NCBI RefSeq assembly: GCF_011745365.1
Contig: NW_024468916.1
Span: 603,630-667,629 of the forward strand
Direction of reading: 5' to 3'
Origin: Cryphonectria parasitica EP155
Lineage: Eukaryota; Ascomycota; Sordariomycetes; Diaporthales; Cryphonectriaceae
Length of the DNA: 64,000 bases
The notes under the pieces are model-generated. The model ran no database searches. It was given only the letters and a program-made list of their open reading frames with translations, and had not been told where the DNA came from. Below are positions 23,371 through 36,712 of the stretch, piece after piece. The translations under genes were made by a program, and so were the position numbers. The number at the start of each line of letters is the position of its first letter. Positions within the stretch are counted from its first letter, which is position 1.

Positions 23371-23683
23371 CAAGCGTGTGTTACCACTGAGTTCCGGACT
23401 ACGACCACGATGGGTGCATGGGCTTCTATGGACAGATATGTCGAAACTCTTGCTTTTTGGTTCTTGATCTGATAGACGGAGAGTTCCTGGGATTATGTCA
23501 AGGTACGGCGCACAGGGAAAACAGGACAAACAAGAGAAGCATGAGCATGGAGTTGGAGGGATGTTGTTATTATCACACATGGGAGGTATCTGCGTGTGTT
23601 GCTTTTTTTTTCTTTTTTTCTATATCCAAGTGCCTTATGCTAGATTTCCGAGAGAAAAGGGGCCTCTTTTGCAGGTCATGTCA
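23371..23683. other. intergenic, convergent 3' flanks
   Basis: Short gap between the small membrane protein (+) and homoserine dehydrogenase (-). Nothing else seen. Confidence 0.6.
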
Positions 23684-24787
23684 TTATATCTGGGACACCA
23701 CCTTGAGCAGGTCGCCTGTCACGCCCATCGCGGTGACCTCGCCACCAGCACCTGCGCCCTGGATGATGAGCGGGTTGCTACCGTACCGCTTCGTGTAGAA
23801 GCTGATGATGTTGTCCGACCCCTTGAGTGCCGCGATGGGGTGCGAGCGGTCAAACTTCTCGAGGCCGACCTTGACCTGCCCGGCGCCCACATCGACGCTC
23901 CCGACAAATCTCACCACCTTGCCCTCCTTCTCGGCCGATGTCTTGACCTCGTCCATCTGCCCGTCAAAGCCTGGTAGCTTCTCCATGAATTCGTCCGCAC
24001 TGCCCACGCTCTCCAGCTCCTTGGGAATCAGGCTCTGCACGGGGAAGCTCGTCGGCGACTCGACCTTGAGCCCGGCCAACCTCGCCAGGATCGTCAGCTT
24101 CCTCGCGACGTCCAGGCCATTCAGGTCGTCCCGTGGGTCCGGCTCCGTGTAGCCCAGCTCCCTGGCCTTCTTCACCTCGGCGCTCCACTTGCCGCCGGCC
24201 CCCTCGGTCGGTGCGAACGAGTTGAACAGGAACGACATAGTGCCGGAAAAGACGCCCTCAATACGCGTGACCTCATCGCCCGTGTCCACCAGGTCCTTGA
24301 TAGTCGAGATGACGGGCAGGCCTGCGCCGCACGACGACTCGTGGTAGACCTTGGCCCCGCCAGCGGTCGCCGAGTCGAAGACGTCTTGCCATAGCTGGAA
24401 GTCGCTAGAAAAGGCCTTCTTGTTGGCAGTGACGACAGAGACGCCCTTGCGCAGAAAGAGAGGGTATGACTCGGCGACATCTTGCGACGAGGTGTTGTCG
24501 ATAAGCACAGACTTGGAGCCCGAGGGCACGGAGGACAGGTACTTGACGACCTCAGGGAGGGGAGGCGGGGCACCGACGCTCGCGGTGTTGAGCTGGGTGA
24601 CCGCGGAGGAGATGTCGATGGGCTTGTAGTCGGCATGGTAGAGGGACTTCTTGGACGTGGAGATGTAGCAGAGGACGAGCTTGGGGTCGGGACGGCGGAC
24701 GGCGAGCTGGGCCAGCTGGGAGATGAAGCACTTGCCCACGCCACCGGCACCGATGATGCCGATGTAGACTGTCTTGGTCGAGGCCAT
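23684..24787 (-). CDS. HOM6: homoserine dehydrogenase
   Basis: NAD(P)-dependent oxidation/reduction between aspartate semialdehyde and homoserine, the branch point to threonine and methionine, in the cytosol. Single exon, 367 aa, close to yeast Hom6 (359 aa). Start at MASTKTVYIG (24785-24787); an in-frame Met ten codons upstream is less likely. The nucleotide-binding motif GIIGAGGVGKCF is at residues about 9-20. The family signature runs through ELGYTEPDPRDDLNGLDV, holding the conserved acidic residues, followed by ARKL with the catalytic Lys. A dimer-domain stretch with SCGAGLPVISTIKDL precedes it. Divergent from TRM8 across 501 bp. Confidence 0.96.
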   Translation of the reverse strand: MASTKTVYIGIIGAGGVGKCFISQLAQLAVRRPDPKLVLCYISTSKKSLYHADYKPIDISSAVTQLNTASVGAPPPLPEVVKYLSSVPSGSKSVLIDNTSSQDVAESYPLFLRKGVSVVTANKKAFSSDFQLWQDVFDSATAGGAKVYHESSCGAGLPVISTIKDLVDTGDEVTRIEGVFSGTMSFLFNSFAPTEGAGGKWSAEVKKARELGYTEPDPRDDLNGLDVARKLTILARLAGLKVESPTSFPVQSLIPKELESVGSADEFMEKLPGFDGQMDEVKTSAEKEGKVVRFVGSVDVGAGQVKVGLEKFDRSHPIAALKGSDNIISFYTKRYGSNPLIIQGAGAGGEVTAMGVTGDLLKVVSQI

Positions 24788-25288
24788 ACTGTTTGTTTTG
24801 GTTGGGTCGGGGGTCAATTGGTTCTGCTGAAGCTGCGAGAAGCCGGCTATAGGGATTTAAGGGAGGATATTCAAGAGTTTGCTGTAGCCTGAGCGATCTC
24901 TAGGACTCCGGATGAGGGGCTTAAAAAATGTCGAGAGCTCTCCAAGGCCGATCGCGGGGTAGTTTAGGAAGGGATCCGCCCTGTAGCGTGGCAACGTGGC
25001 AGCGCGGCAGGGCCCGCCCTTGCAGGCCATGTACCTGACTGTGTAAGGCCAAATGCTTACAGCGCTTGAGTACTATGGACGTACTTACCCCAACTGCCAT
25101 AGCAGCAGCTATAGGGCGCTACCACATGCCTGGGGATGCTGCCCCACCAACATTTTCCTGCGCCTGTCAATTTTGAAGGCCTCACGAAGCTTGTGACCCG
25201 CGAGTCCTCGCTCAAGTCCAAAGTCGACTCACCATCGCCTCGAGGAGCAATAGAAACACGTCTTTTCAATCTCACCAACCCCGTAAAG
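24788..25288. other. intergenic, divergent promoter of HOM6 and TRM8
   Basis: 501 bp shared 5' flank. I looked for a Gcn4-type TGACTCA, expected for an amino-acid gene, and did not see a perfect one. No coding signal. Confidence 0.6.
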
Positions 25289-26322
<1,034 letters not shown>

Positions 26323-26790
26323 AAAGGAGGACGACCTTATGGTTCAGAATAATTTGGACGAACGATGAAGAGGCAATGATGACGGCCAATAGATGTGATG
26401 ATCTGCATATTGTCATTACTGTCGTGTCAGTCTCAGAAGGATTTTCTTATTAAAAAAAACAGTCACCAAAACCAAGCAAAAATAAGAACAAATAAAACAT
26501 TACGCCGAATTGAGTGTGGTCATGATACAGCATGCGGCTCTTAGGACTTGTACCGTCCTCTTTACTTCGGTAACCCTGGAGAAGCCTATGCGCTGGGGGA
26601 CCCCCGACCAGCAGTGATCTCAACCGCGACCGCGACCACACCTACGTATCGATAAGCTCCTTGCTCTACAACACTACATCATACCTTGGCTGATTGCTTG
26701 CTTGCTACAACCACATTCTACCTCTGCGACTTACTCCCAGCAAACTATGCGGCGACACCTGCACAGCGCCTTGTTGTCGATGAACGGACT
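26323..26790. other. intergenic, promoter of the sorting nexin
   Basis: 468 bp between TRM8 and the sorting nexin ATG. The open frame of the nexin runs back to 26686, but that part looks like 5' UTR. Nothing else seen. Confidence 0.55.
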
Positions 26791-29700
26791 ATGGCCCTGA
26801 AGAGGAGAGATGTGATTCTTGCCGGTATTGCCAGTTTTATCGCCTGGGGTTATGCCACCAATTGGTTCCCCGCGGTCCGCTGGGCTGGTCACGCCTTCGT
26901 CGCCGGTCTCGTCACCTCGCTTCTCTTGGTGCTTGCAGCCTTCCTGCTCCTTTCTAGAGGCTCAAGCCACGAGACGTCGTCAAGATATAGATATCCGTCA
27001 TCACGACATGGGCCCAAGTTCCTCGGCCGGGAAGCATGGCGCGCCGAGGTTGCGGCCCTGCGCCAGCGCCATTCCTACACGAAGCAGCCCCTCTACGCCG
27101 CCTCGCCCAGCATCTCTCGTGCACTCGACGACGTCCTCGATTTGATCACCAGGGATTTCATATGGTCGTGGTATTCCAAGGTCAGCGATAATCCGGTCTT
27201 TAGAGACGAGGTCGACAAGGCGATACGGTGCGCGCTCGAGAACATCCGCGACCGCCTCTTCGAGGTCGACCTGCCCGAGGTCTTGACCACTCGGCTCGTG
27301 CCCATTCTGACGGCGCACTTTCGAGACTTTAACGAGGCAGAGAGGGCCGTCAGGGGCCGCAAGCTGAACCGCTCCGTCACGGAGTCTGAAGAGCTGGACT
27401 TGGCCATCGCGTCCAAATACAGGGAGGGGAGACTGCACCCGGCCGCGACCCTGTCGTATTCCGACCTCAAGCTTACGCAGCAGGACTACCTGCGGCAGAC
27501 GACTGCCAAGGTGCTGCCACACATGCTGCCGGACAATGTCCTGCGAAGCCGGGCCGTCTCGACCTTGATTCGCGAGATTGTCGCTTGCGCGGTGCTGTCT
27601 CCCATCCTCCAAATCCTGTCCGACCCCGACACGTGGAATCAGATCATGGAGAACGCCGGGAGGAACATGCTGCAGGATCGCTCAACCGTCAGGAAGCTCC
27701 GTGCAGCTCTAGATGAACATGCGCCATCTGCGCCCAAGTCCGGCAAGCCCATGTCATTCCCGCGGCTGTCACCTGGAGATAGTGAGAGGAGGTTTGAGAA
27801 GTTCGTCAGGACGATCAAGAAGGTGTCCAATCTGTCCGACGCGAGGAGGTTTAGGAGCGAGGTCACGAGCCAGCTCAAAAGAGACTCCCAGCAGGAGGGA
27901 CAGGACCCCGTCTACCTGCGCCGGCTGGACATGGGCAAGAGGTTGCTGGACCAGAGGGTACAGCTCCTTGCTGCAGGGGGAGACCGCCGCGTCCGCACCC
28001 TCCCTCCCAACCCGGTCGCCACACCCGAGTCGAGGCTCGAAAATGCTTCCCTCGCAGACCTTCTGCGGGATGCCTCAGGCTTATCATACTTCATGGAGTA
28101 CATGGACAGGCTACGACTCATGAGCCTGGTGCAGTTCTGGCTCGTGGTCGATGGGTTCCGTGACCCTCTCGAGGAGGAAGGGCACGATGACGATGACCAC
28201 CTGCCGCTCACACTGCCTCCGTGGACAACATCCGACAGACAGGACCTGGCCCAGATAGAGCAGGCTTACCTGTCCAAGCCGGAGCTCAAAGTTCCGCAGG
28301 CATCGAAGCGGACCGTGCGGGAGTTTCTTGAAGCCGGAAAGGCTGCCACGCCCGAGCAATACTACAGGGCACGGAAGAGCATCTTGCGTGCTCAACATGC
28401 CGTCCTGGAGGAGATGCAGTCGAGGCATTTCAGCAACTTCAAGAAATCGGACCTGTGGTACAAGTGCCTCGCAGCAGAGGAGGCCTCACAGAGCAACGCG
28501 CACCCTGCGCGCAGCAGTACGGTGCCATCTGAGGTCCACTCGCCGCCACCTTTATCTAGAACTACAACTGCTTTCGCGGGCAAGCCGGGCCCGTTCTCTC
28601 GGCTGGCGCCAAAGCTCAACACAAAGCTGCAAAACCGCCGCGCCGAGTCATCCTCGGATTTGAAGCATTATACCGGTAACGCTGGTAGCCTGGATGCGGT
28701 GGTCGAGCCTCGCAGATCGCTGGATGCGAGGGTATCTTTTGACTCGAGGACATCGTTCGATGAACACTCGCCGAACCCACTCTTCGACGATGAAGAGGCA
28801 GACCATGACGCACTTGCCGACAGCGTGGCAAGCCTGGACCAAAGTACCGGGCCCCGTCCTCCTGACAGGAAGGTTGTTGCCGCGATGGAGGAGGCACTGA
28901 ACAACATCCTGGAAGACACTCGTCCCCCTACCTCAGAGGACCTGCGAGGATCGCTGTTTGGTGAAGACGACGCTGGCTCGAGCCTTTTCTCCGACCACGA
29001 TGTGCACACCAAAGGAGGACCAGCGGACGTCGGCCGTCCCGGCAACGGCAAGGAGCCCGAGAGGCCTAGCTTGTCGTCCTTGGGACTCGTCAGTGCGGCA
29101 TCGCGCATTGGTGTGTTTGTGGATGACGACTTGTTCGGAGACGAGGACCGGTATCTATCAGATGAACCTGATGATGCGGACAGTCCCAGTAAGAAGGACG
29201 ATATGGATGATATCCACGAGGCAGCACCAGGGGATCTTGGGCTCGCAGAGGCCATCACGGCGCTCACGAATGACATCGACAAGCTGGAGGCGCAGAATGC
29301 TGTCGTCGACTCTCTGCTCAGGAAAGCGGAGCTTACGAACAATACCGCCGAGCTCCGGATCCTGCGCAAGTCCAAGGCCAGCCTGAACAGGGAGATAAGG
29401 AGGAAAGAGCTGCAGAGGCAGCAATACGTGGTACAGGAGAGCGACAACAGTTTATACGGCCGTTCAGCTATCAGGATCAAGGCGATTCAGGTCGGGCACG
29501 AGGGCGATGGCAGGGAGTACGCGGTCTATGTCATCGAGGTTTCACGCAACGCAGGGGAGAAGATGCCGGCGGCCTCATGGCTCATCACACGCCGATACAG
29601 CGAGTTTCATGAGCTGCACCAGAGGCTCCGCTCCAAGTATCCCTCTGTCCGCCACCTTGATTTCCCCAGGCGGCGGGTCGTGATGAAGCTGCAGTCCGAC

Positions 29701-30681
29701 TTCCTCCAGAAGCGCCGACAAGCTCTCGAGAAATACCTACGCGAGCTTCTGCTCCTGCCTGACGTCTGCCGCAGCCGTGACCTACGAGCCTTTCTCTCCC
29801 AGGCTGTCATCCGAGCCAGCGAGAACCGCTTGGGGGAGGAGGAAGAAGAAGACAGGAAGGATATGATGACGCGACTCTACGACTCAGTGACGGATGGCGT
29901 CGAGGATATCCTAGGCAGCATACCTGTGCTAGACCAGCTGTCGATCGCCGGGCAGAACCTCATAGCTGCTGCTACCAATCAGATCAACACCCTGGGTCCC
30001 TCGATGACCATGGTCGACCCAGCAGCCAACTCTGCAGATGCGGCAACGGCAGCAGAGGCCGAGGCAGAACTGGCCGCCTTCGAGGGCCGCGAACACATGG
30101 AGGCAGAGCCCTTCGTCAAGCCCATCTGCGACGTGTTCCTCGAGGTCTTCGAGCTGAACCGCGGCAGCAATGCCAACTGGCTGCGCGGCCGCGCCGTCGT
30201 CGTGGTCCTCCACCAACTGCTCGGCGGCACGATCGAGCGGAAGCTGCGCGACAATGTGCGGATGCTCGTCCAGGAGGACGCCGTGCTGAAGTACATTGCA
30301 TTGCTCAAGGACAGTCTCTGGCCCGGCGGGAAGAACTTTGGCGAGGGCAAACGGCCCCGGACCAAGGCAGAAAAGTCGCGCACGCGGACCGAGGCGAGCC
30401 TGATGCTGGCGACTCTGGTGCCAGATCTCGCGGGGAGTGTGGTCGGAAGGGTGAATGCACAGGCAGCGAGCCGGAGGCTCTTTGCCACTTTTAATAACGA
30501 GCGACTGAAGTGAGTATGGCCTCTTTTATTTGTCCCACGGCCCCCCCCCTCTTCTCCTCTAATCTGATTTCCTCCCTCTCGTTGGGTTATGAGATTGACA
30601 AGGTTACTGACGTTTTTCTATAGTACGCATCTTGCCTTCACGGTCATGGACGAGCTTATCGATATCCTTTTCGAGCGATAG
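26791..30681 (+). CDS. MDM1: MDM1-like sorting nexin (PXA-RGS-PX-Nexin_C)
   Basis: Membrane-tethered lipid-binding protein of the Mdm1/SNX13-SNX14-SNX25 group, which bridges ER and vacuole. Predicted 1258 aa. Exons are 26791-30509 and 30624-30681; the last intron has a GTGAGT donor and adds 19 residues ending IDILFER. Start MALKRRDVILAG is preferred to the Met 35 codons upstream because it directly precedes the membrane hairpin (residues about 9-57). Domains: PXA about 110-290, RGS about 420-560 (LRLMSLVQFWLVVDGFRDP), a Ser/acidic linker, a coiled coil near 830-880, PX about 905-1003 (ITRRYSEFHELHQRL for phosphoinositide binding), and Nexin_C about 1045-1200. The domain order is complete. Confidence 0.93.
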
Positions 30682-33034
30682 ACGTGTTGTGATGCTTTCT
30701 CACCCGCTACGATGTAGACAATTCGTCACGATGAGGTGATATGAGATGATACGATATTTTGTGTATGTGTGAGTACACCTGGGATGGGCGGCATAGCGTG
30801 GCGTTAAGCGAGACTGTAACTGCTGCACGATTACCATAATTACATATATTAATTTTGTGAATTGACACCGCGCTCTCTTTTGACTTGGTCCTTTTTTGTT
30901 CTCTTCGTATCAATCCATCTCCTCCAAGAAATGCAAAGATGGGTTGAGAGACCGAAGCCGTTGTGCTCAAGTGTGCATCTGCCACCAATAAGCAGGGAGC
31001 AGAGTTTTCAGCTGCCAACGACATTGCTTCTCAAGCAAAGAGTAGAGTTTATGCACTGTACAGCAGAAGTACTTCATCTGTGAGCTGAGCTATCGTATCT
31101 GCTTCAGGCAAGTTTTACCGGTCAGAAACGACGGCGAGGGAGCGGACACGTACGCTGGCTGACTTTTGCATACACCTTGACGAGCAGCGTCGGTTCATCC
31201 ACCTCATCATGTCTCACTTTTTTTTTCTTTCACATATATATGGTTTGTTACATGCTTCCCATATTTGAGATGACCAATACAGAGAGACTGGTGTACCTCA
31301 TGCGCGGATTGTGAGGTACATGGCCAAGGTATGTTCAACATGCAGCCAGCTATTCCATGCATTCATTCACACGAGACTGGGCCGTGAGCCGTGAAGAAAT
31401 GATGTTTTTATGGACTTGTCTTAGCATGGAAAAGCATGCGCAGAGACAATATCCCTCAACCATCTTTTTCCTGATCAAAGCACGACTATCCGAAACATGC
31501 ACCGTGAGGGCTTTATCCTTTTCACAGGGCGCAGGGGCGTATGGGGGAGGAGGCACAGTGGCAGACGTCGGGGGCAGCATGTCGCATGCCGTTTCTCCCG
31601 GGCTCCTAGCTCTATGACGCCTTGGCAGTTCTGCAGTCAGACGACAATCATCGTGTAGCGGTGCCCGATCACAGTGGGTGTCCCCGTGCCTCCCGTTACG
31701 GTGACGGTGACGGTGGTGGTGGTGGCGATTGGTGACAGTTGATTAATGACAGCCCCGACTCGTCTGTAGCTATCGCGCGTTTTTTCTTCTTTTATTCTTC
31801 TTCTTTTGATTGAGTGTGGCAAGGTGCACAAAACACACATGTGCGAAGATGGGAACCATTATTCAGAGACAGACAAAAGTAAACTGGTGGATGTCAGACG
31901 TGGTCGAGGGCTACAGGTGTGCGATCGTGATAGATCGATCGTCTGACCGGGGGTGAGGGTGCTGTAGTGCCATTTCTAGAAGGGGGGAGGGTCGTAATTG
32001 GGCCGGTACACTGCAGATCCGGGATGGTGTTGATGCAGGCTGGAGCCAATCCTGCTACATGCAGCTCCCTAGCGGCCCTGCACAGTAGGAGGAGACAGTG
32101 GGTTGGGCTGCTGGGCTAGGGCCGCCAGTGTAGGTGGGCGCTGATAGTGTGCTCTGTGGCCTCCTCTCCGCACCCCTGTATCGATACTACCATGCAATAA
32201 TAGTGCATAGCTACTACCTAGTAGAGGTGGGCGGCTCGCGTCCAGGACCACAAGCAGACCCTACCACAGCTTGAGAAGAGGCTCTGCGGCGGGCCAACCT
32301 TGCAAGAACCCCAGCCAGCCCCATCGATCGATCTCCCAGCCTTGGGGAAAACGAGAGCCTGACCTACCCCTCCCCGTCGTCGTCCTCCTCCCTTGGCTGA
32401 TTGCCTCTCTCTCTACCTTTCTCGCGCTATCTAACAACCTCGCACATCTTCGCATGGCCCTCGTGTGCCAGCCCACACACCCAGGTTATACTAGATAAAC
32501 TATAACTTATCCGATCGTTTATTGTGGTTCCTTCCCATCCACCTGCTACCAGGACCATTCGAACCTTTCGCGACCCCAGCAAGACACGGTCCGTTCTATC
32601 CACACTTTAGGGCCCATTTCCAAGGAACCTCTACTTCTTGTATTGTTTTCTCCTCTCCCGCTACCCTCTCTTCGTATTCCTTTTCTCTTTCTCTCTGGAA
32701 CACCCAGCCTCGCCTCATCCACTTTCGCCTCGCCTCGCCTTGTTCCTCTAGTGGGTTCCCCGTTCCCACCTTTTTTTTTCCTTCCTCCTTTGCCCTGGCC
32801 AGCTACAGCTCCCAGCTTCAAGCTCTCCCAGCAGCTTCTAGCTCCCAGCTCCAGCCCGTCGCGACCTCGTCAGCGCCATCCAATCCACGAGGCTGTCCTG
32901 CTACCCCGCGGTCTCACGACTTACTTGCTTCACTTTCCTACCTCCACATGACACCCGTCGCCTGACCTGATTTCCTGGAGACACAGAACAGAGAAAAACA
33001 AACAAGAAAAATCCCAGCCCTGCGACCAGCAACC
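30682..33034. other. 2.4 kb intergenic, promoter of the splicing factor
   Basis: No recognisable coding sequence. From about 32270 to 33034 the plus strand is strongly C/T-rich, as in a long leader of a highly expressed gene. GGTGAC-type short repeats lie near 31700. Confidence 0.5.
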
Positions 33035-34857
33035 ATGACGGAGGTGTCGTCCACCCGTCTCTACCTGGGCAACCTGCCTCGCAATGGTAAGCGCCAACAG
33101 CCTCGCCCTCAAGCGCCTTGATGCGCCTCGATCTATCTGCGTCAACCTCTTGCCTTCTCTGCCCCCCCCCCCCCTCCTCCAGGTCTTTCGGTTCGCCTAA
33201 GCTGACAATCCTTTGCCCTTCTGAAGTCACCAAGGCCGACATTGAGTCCCATTTCGGCTCTCATGGCACGGGCGAGATCACTGAGATCAAGCTCATGAAT
33301 GGCTTTGGCTTCATCGAGTATAAGGATGCCATGGACGCCCGCGATGTGGTTCCAGGTAAGATCTATATATCCCAAACTATTCTCATTCCCTCGTCTCCTC
33401 CTTATCCTCCTACTCATTGTCGCAAATGGCTAACAATGTAACGTGTGCGTTAGCATTCCGTATGTCCTCCCCCAAGAAAACCTTCCGGCTACCAAATCGA
33501 CCACCTCCGTCTCTATCTCCCTCCTATAATCCTGACTAATACTTGTTGTTCTTCTACAACAAAGATGGTAGTACACTCCTGGGCGAGCGCCTGACGGTCC
33601 AATTCGCTCGAGGATCCCGACACCGGGAGAATGGCGCCTACGCACCTCACGAGCGTGGCGCTCCTCGTCCTCGCCGCACCCCTCACAGGATGCAGATTAG
33701 TGGTCTTCCCACCGATACCAGTTGGCAGGTCTGTTCTTCCTCCTCTTCCTTGCTGCCGGATTCACGGATACCCCTCACGACAACCCTCTGTGTCTTTGGA
33801 TAGGTGTCCCCCCTTCCCCTTCTGGCTTCTGAGGAGATTCGATGTTATTGCACCCAACCCTATTTCATTGCGCCATTCCTCCCAGGACGGCTCCAGTGTG
33901 TCTTCCTGCCGTTTCGCACCTGCTGTGGTGTGATCTCCTCTTCCTCACCCGCGATGCCCTGGATTGTTGGAGACTGGACTTTTACACGCTGGCAACAATT
34001 TCCTCCTGTGCGGGACTCTTAACTTCTCTGATGCTTCTGGATTTCCCCGGGATTGTGGCTGCTCGTGGGACCGGGATTGGGACCGGGAGTTTTCCGGCCT
34101 CATCGCTTTCCGCCTTCCAGACCTGGACTGCAACTTACGTGGATTGTCTGGACATAGGATCTGAAAGACTTCGCCCGCCAGTCTGGTTGTGACGTCGTCT
34201 ACTCGGAGACCGGCCGCAATTCCAATGGCGAAGGGTTAGTATCCACTCCTTTGGTGAAGAAGAAGGGAATGAACGGTGCTGATTTTGCGCGCTCAGCTTC
34301 GTCGAGTTCGAGACTGCCGCGGACCTGAAGAAGGCCGTGGAGGCTCTTCATGACCGCGATTTCAAGGATCACCGTGTCACCTGCGTAGCCAACGTAAGTT
34401 GCCTCCTCACTCCCACTTTCACATCCTTGCTGCTCACTCGTTGCAGGCACAACCTGACGTCCCTCGGGTCGAGCGTGGTCGCTCTCGCTCGCCGGGCGCC
34501 CGACGCCCCTATCCTGCTCGCGATGACTGGGACCGACGTGGTCCACCCCCAGGTGGATTCAGCCCACGTCGCGACCCGTACCGTGACGGATATCGCGAGA
34601 GAAGCCCACGCCGCGACTACTACGATGATCGCGCCCGGTATCGATCGCCCCCCCGTCGCGGAGGCATTGATGACTACCCACCTCCCCGGGGCCGCTACGA
34701 TGACCCATACCGCCGCGACTATCCTCCTCCAGACCCATACATGGGCGGCCGCCCTCCCTATGACCGGCCTCCACCCCGGGACCTACCTCCTCGCGACGCT
34801 GGATACCCTCGGGACGGTGCTTACCCCCCACGCGATTACGATCGCCGTTACTGGTAA
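33035..34857 (+). CDS. SR-type splicing factor with two RRMs
   Basis: RNA-binding splicing or mRNA-export factor of the SR/Srp2-Npl3 type, 311 aa. Seven exons: 33035-33086, 33227-33355, 33454-33459, 33565-33728, 34158-34234, 34297-34393 and 34447-34857; phases agree throughout. RRM1 starts RLYLGNLP (RNP2) with RNP1 NGFGFIEY; RRM2 starts MQISGLP with RNP1-like GEGFVEFE. The tail is rich in Arg, Asp, Tyr, Pro and Ser (RGRSRSPGARR, RDYYDDRARYRSPPRR), the expected nuclear RS/RGG-like region. Exon 3 is only 6 nt and encodes Ala-Phe, needed to restore DVVPAFHG. Intron 4 is 429 nt with a weak GTCTGT donor. Convergent with the GST. Confidence 0.92.
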
Positions 34858-35475
34858 CTCTTTCATTATTCCCTGAACCCCCGCGGTGCAGGACCTGATC
34901 TTAATAGATGCGCTCTGCCACTCTCTGAAGAGACAAACCCAAAACGGTATTATAACGACTAGGAGATCGGCGGAACAAGCAACGGCGGTGTCAAGAGTTT
35001 GGCCCCAGATATGTTGGTGCAGTGTGGCCGGCAGGCCTTTGCGCTTCTTTATTTCCAAAGCCTTGACGTCTTACACACGGCCAGGCGGTGGAACTACTGG
35101 CACGATTTCGGAGCCGGTTACCGACAGCCCTGCGTTTTCTGCATCAGGCTTCATTGTTTCTTTTTTTGTGTGTAGTGTTTGGGGGACAAGGGACAAAAAG
35201 TATGACCATTCAATTCGTATGTCTTCGAGTATTAATCTGGTCGGATTGAACATGGGAGGATCAAGGGGCCCGGCGTTTGCGTTTTGCAAGTGGTTACTTG
35301 GCATATGGCCCAGGATCATCTCTACACACACACACAGCTTTGTATGTTGTTCGTCACGATATTATCCCTCGAGCCTTTCCAGAATGAATCAATCATGTTT
35401 ACTATTTCTTTCAGAACTTTTGTAATCTCTGTTTTGTCTGATTGGACGCTCATGCATCGCCCCGTCGAGCAGCTC
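34858..35475. other. intergenic, convergent 3' flanks
   Basis: Between the splicing factor (+) and the GST (-). Only short chance ORFs. Confidence 0.6.
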
Positions 35476-36712
35476 CTAAGGCGAAGCATACTTGTATCCA
35501 TACTGCGCCTTGGCATCATCCAGTAGCTTCTTGATCTCGTCGGCCTTCTTCTTCTCCTCGGGGTCCTCAGCGATCTTCTTGGCCACGGCGGCGTTGACAA
35601 ATTCGCTCTCCTTGGGGACGGCGAAGCCCCTCTTAGTGCCGGGCCGGGCCAGACACCTGTCCAGCCAGGCGACGACATTAGGGAACAGGTTGGGCAGATC
35701 CACGCCGGACAAGACGGCGATGTTGGCCCAGCCGAGCAGGGCGATGTCGGCGATGGAGTATTTGCCCTTGCCGGGTCCTGCAACGTATTCTCTGTCCTTG
35801 AGGCGAGCATCGAGGATACCGTAGAGGCGTTCGGACTCGCCCACGTATCTCTGGATGCCATAAGGGATCTTCTCCTTTGCGAAGCGGAGGAAGTGGTTTG
35901 CCTGGCCCTGCCTATTTATATGCACATGATATTAGTATACATCACATGTATGTGCACGTGTGTGTTAGAGGGGGGGGGGAAGGGGTAGGGTATGATGTTA
36001 TTTTCTATACTGACATGGGACCAACGCCGCCATGCTGCCAGGCCATCCACTGCTCAGCAACAGAGTAGTCGTCGCTGTCGATGGGGAAGCTCAGCTTGTG
36101 CTCCGGGTCGTAGTGGCGGGTGAGGTAAGACAGGATGGCCAAGCCCTCGAAGACAGGGAAATCATTGCGGTCGTGATCGACGAGGGCGGGGATGCGGCCG
36201 TTGGGGCAGATGGCGGTGAACCACGGCTCCTTTTGGGTGTTCTTCATGATGTTGATGGTCTGGTAGGTGATCTGGGGAAACTTGTCGCCGTAGGCCTCCT
36301 TGAGCTCCTCGAGGAGGATGGAGACCTTGTAGCCGTTGGGGGTCCCTAGGGTGAGGAGCTCGAGGCCCTCCTTGGCGATGAGACCGGTTGGTTCCGACAT
36401 GATGTCTTCTTTGTCTTGTTGATGTTGTTGTTGTTGTTGTTGTTGTTGTTGCTGTGTCTTTTCTTCTTCCAGGTGGACACGGCCGGCGTGGTTCTTGGTA
36501 CTGTAGGCGTGGGACGGGGCGCAAAACAGAGTCGGGGTCAACAAGGGAATGGATACGAAGGACTTGTTTAGAAGAGCAGGTGATAGCAAAGCAGGGCTGT
36601 TCTTGGGCAAGAGAGCTATGGTTGACAGAGGCTTGGGAGTGGACAACGAGAAGGGCAGGCTTCGGATGGTGCTCTTCAGCAGGAGAGGTCCCCTTCTTAT
36701 CCCCGCAGCCAT
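35476..36712 (-). CDS. Ure2-like glutathione S-transferase with optional mitochondrial leader
   Basis: Conjugates or reduces substrates with glutathione. Exons are 36011-36712 and 35476-35907, with a 103-nt intron in phase 0 (GTATAG donor). The GST proper starts at Met105 (codon 36398-36400, MSEPTGLIAKEG): 273 aa with a thioredoxin fold holding NGYKVSILLEEL, NGRIPALVDHD and the glutathione-contact FPVFEGLAILSYL, then an all-helical domain with YSIADIALLGWA. The frame is open and starts with its own ATG at 36710-36712, giving 104 more residues: a basic, Ser/Leu-rich, acid-free start typical of mitochondrial presequences, then a Gln run. Both forms may be made. Total 377 aa from the first ATG. 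Confidence 0.88.
36424..36453 (-). repeat. CAA/CAG triplet repeat coding poly-Gln in the GST leader
   Basis: About ten Gln codons, nearly all CAA, between the presequence-like leader and the second start codon of the GST. Confidence 0.9.

Noticed and set aside
22813..23580. 255-codon minus-strand frame
   Set aside because: It runs antisense to the spliced two-helix gene and its product is a Pro/Glu/Asp/Arg mixture with no domain; it looks like a shadow.
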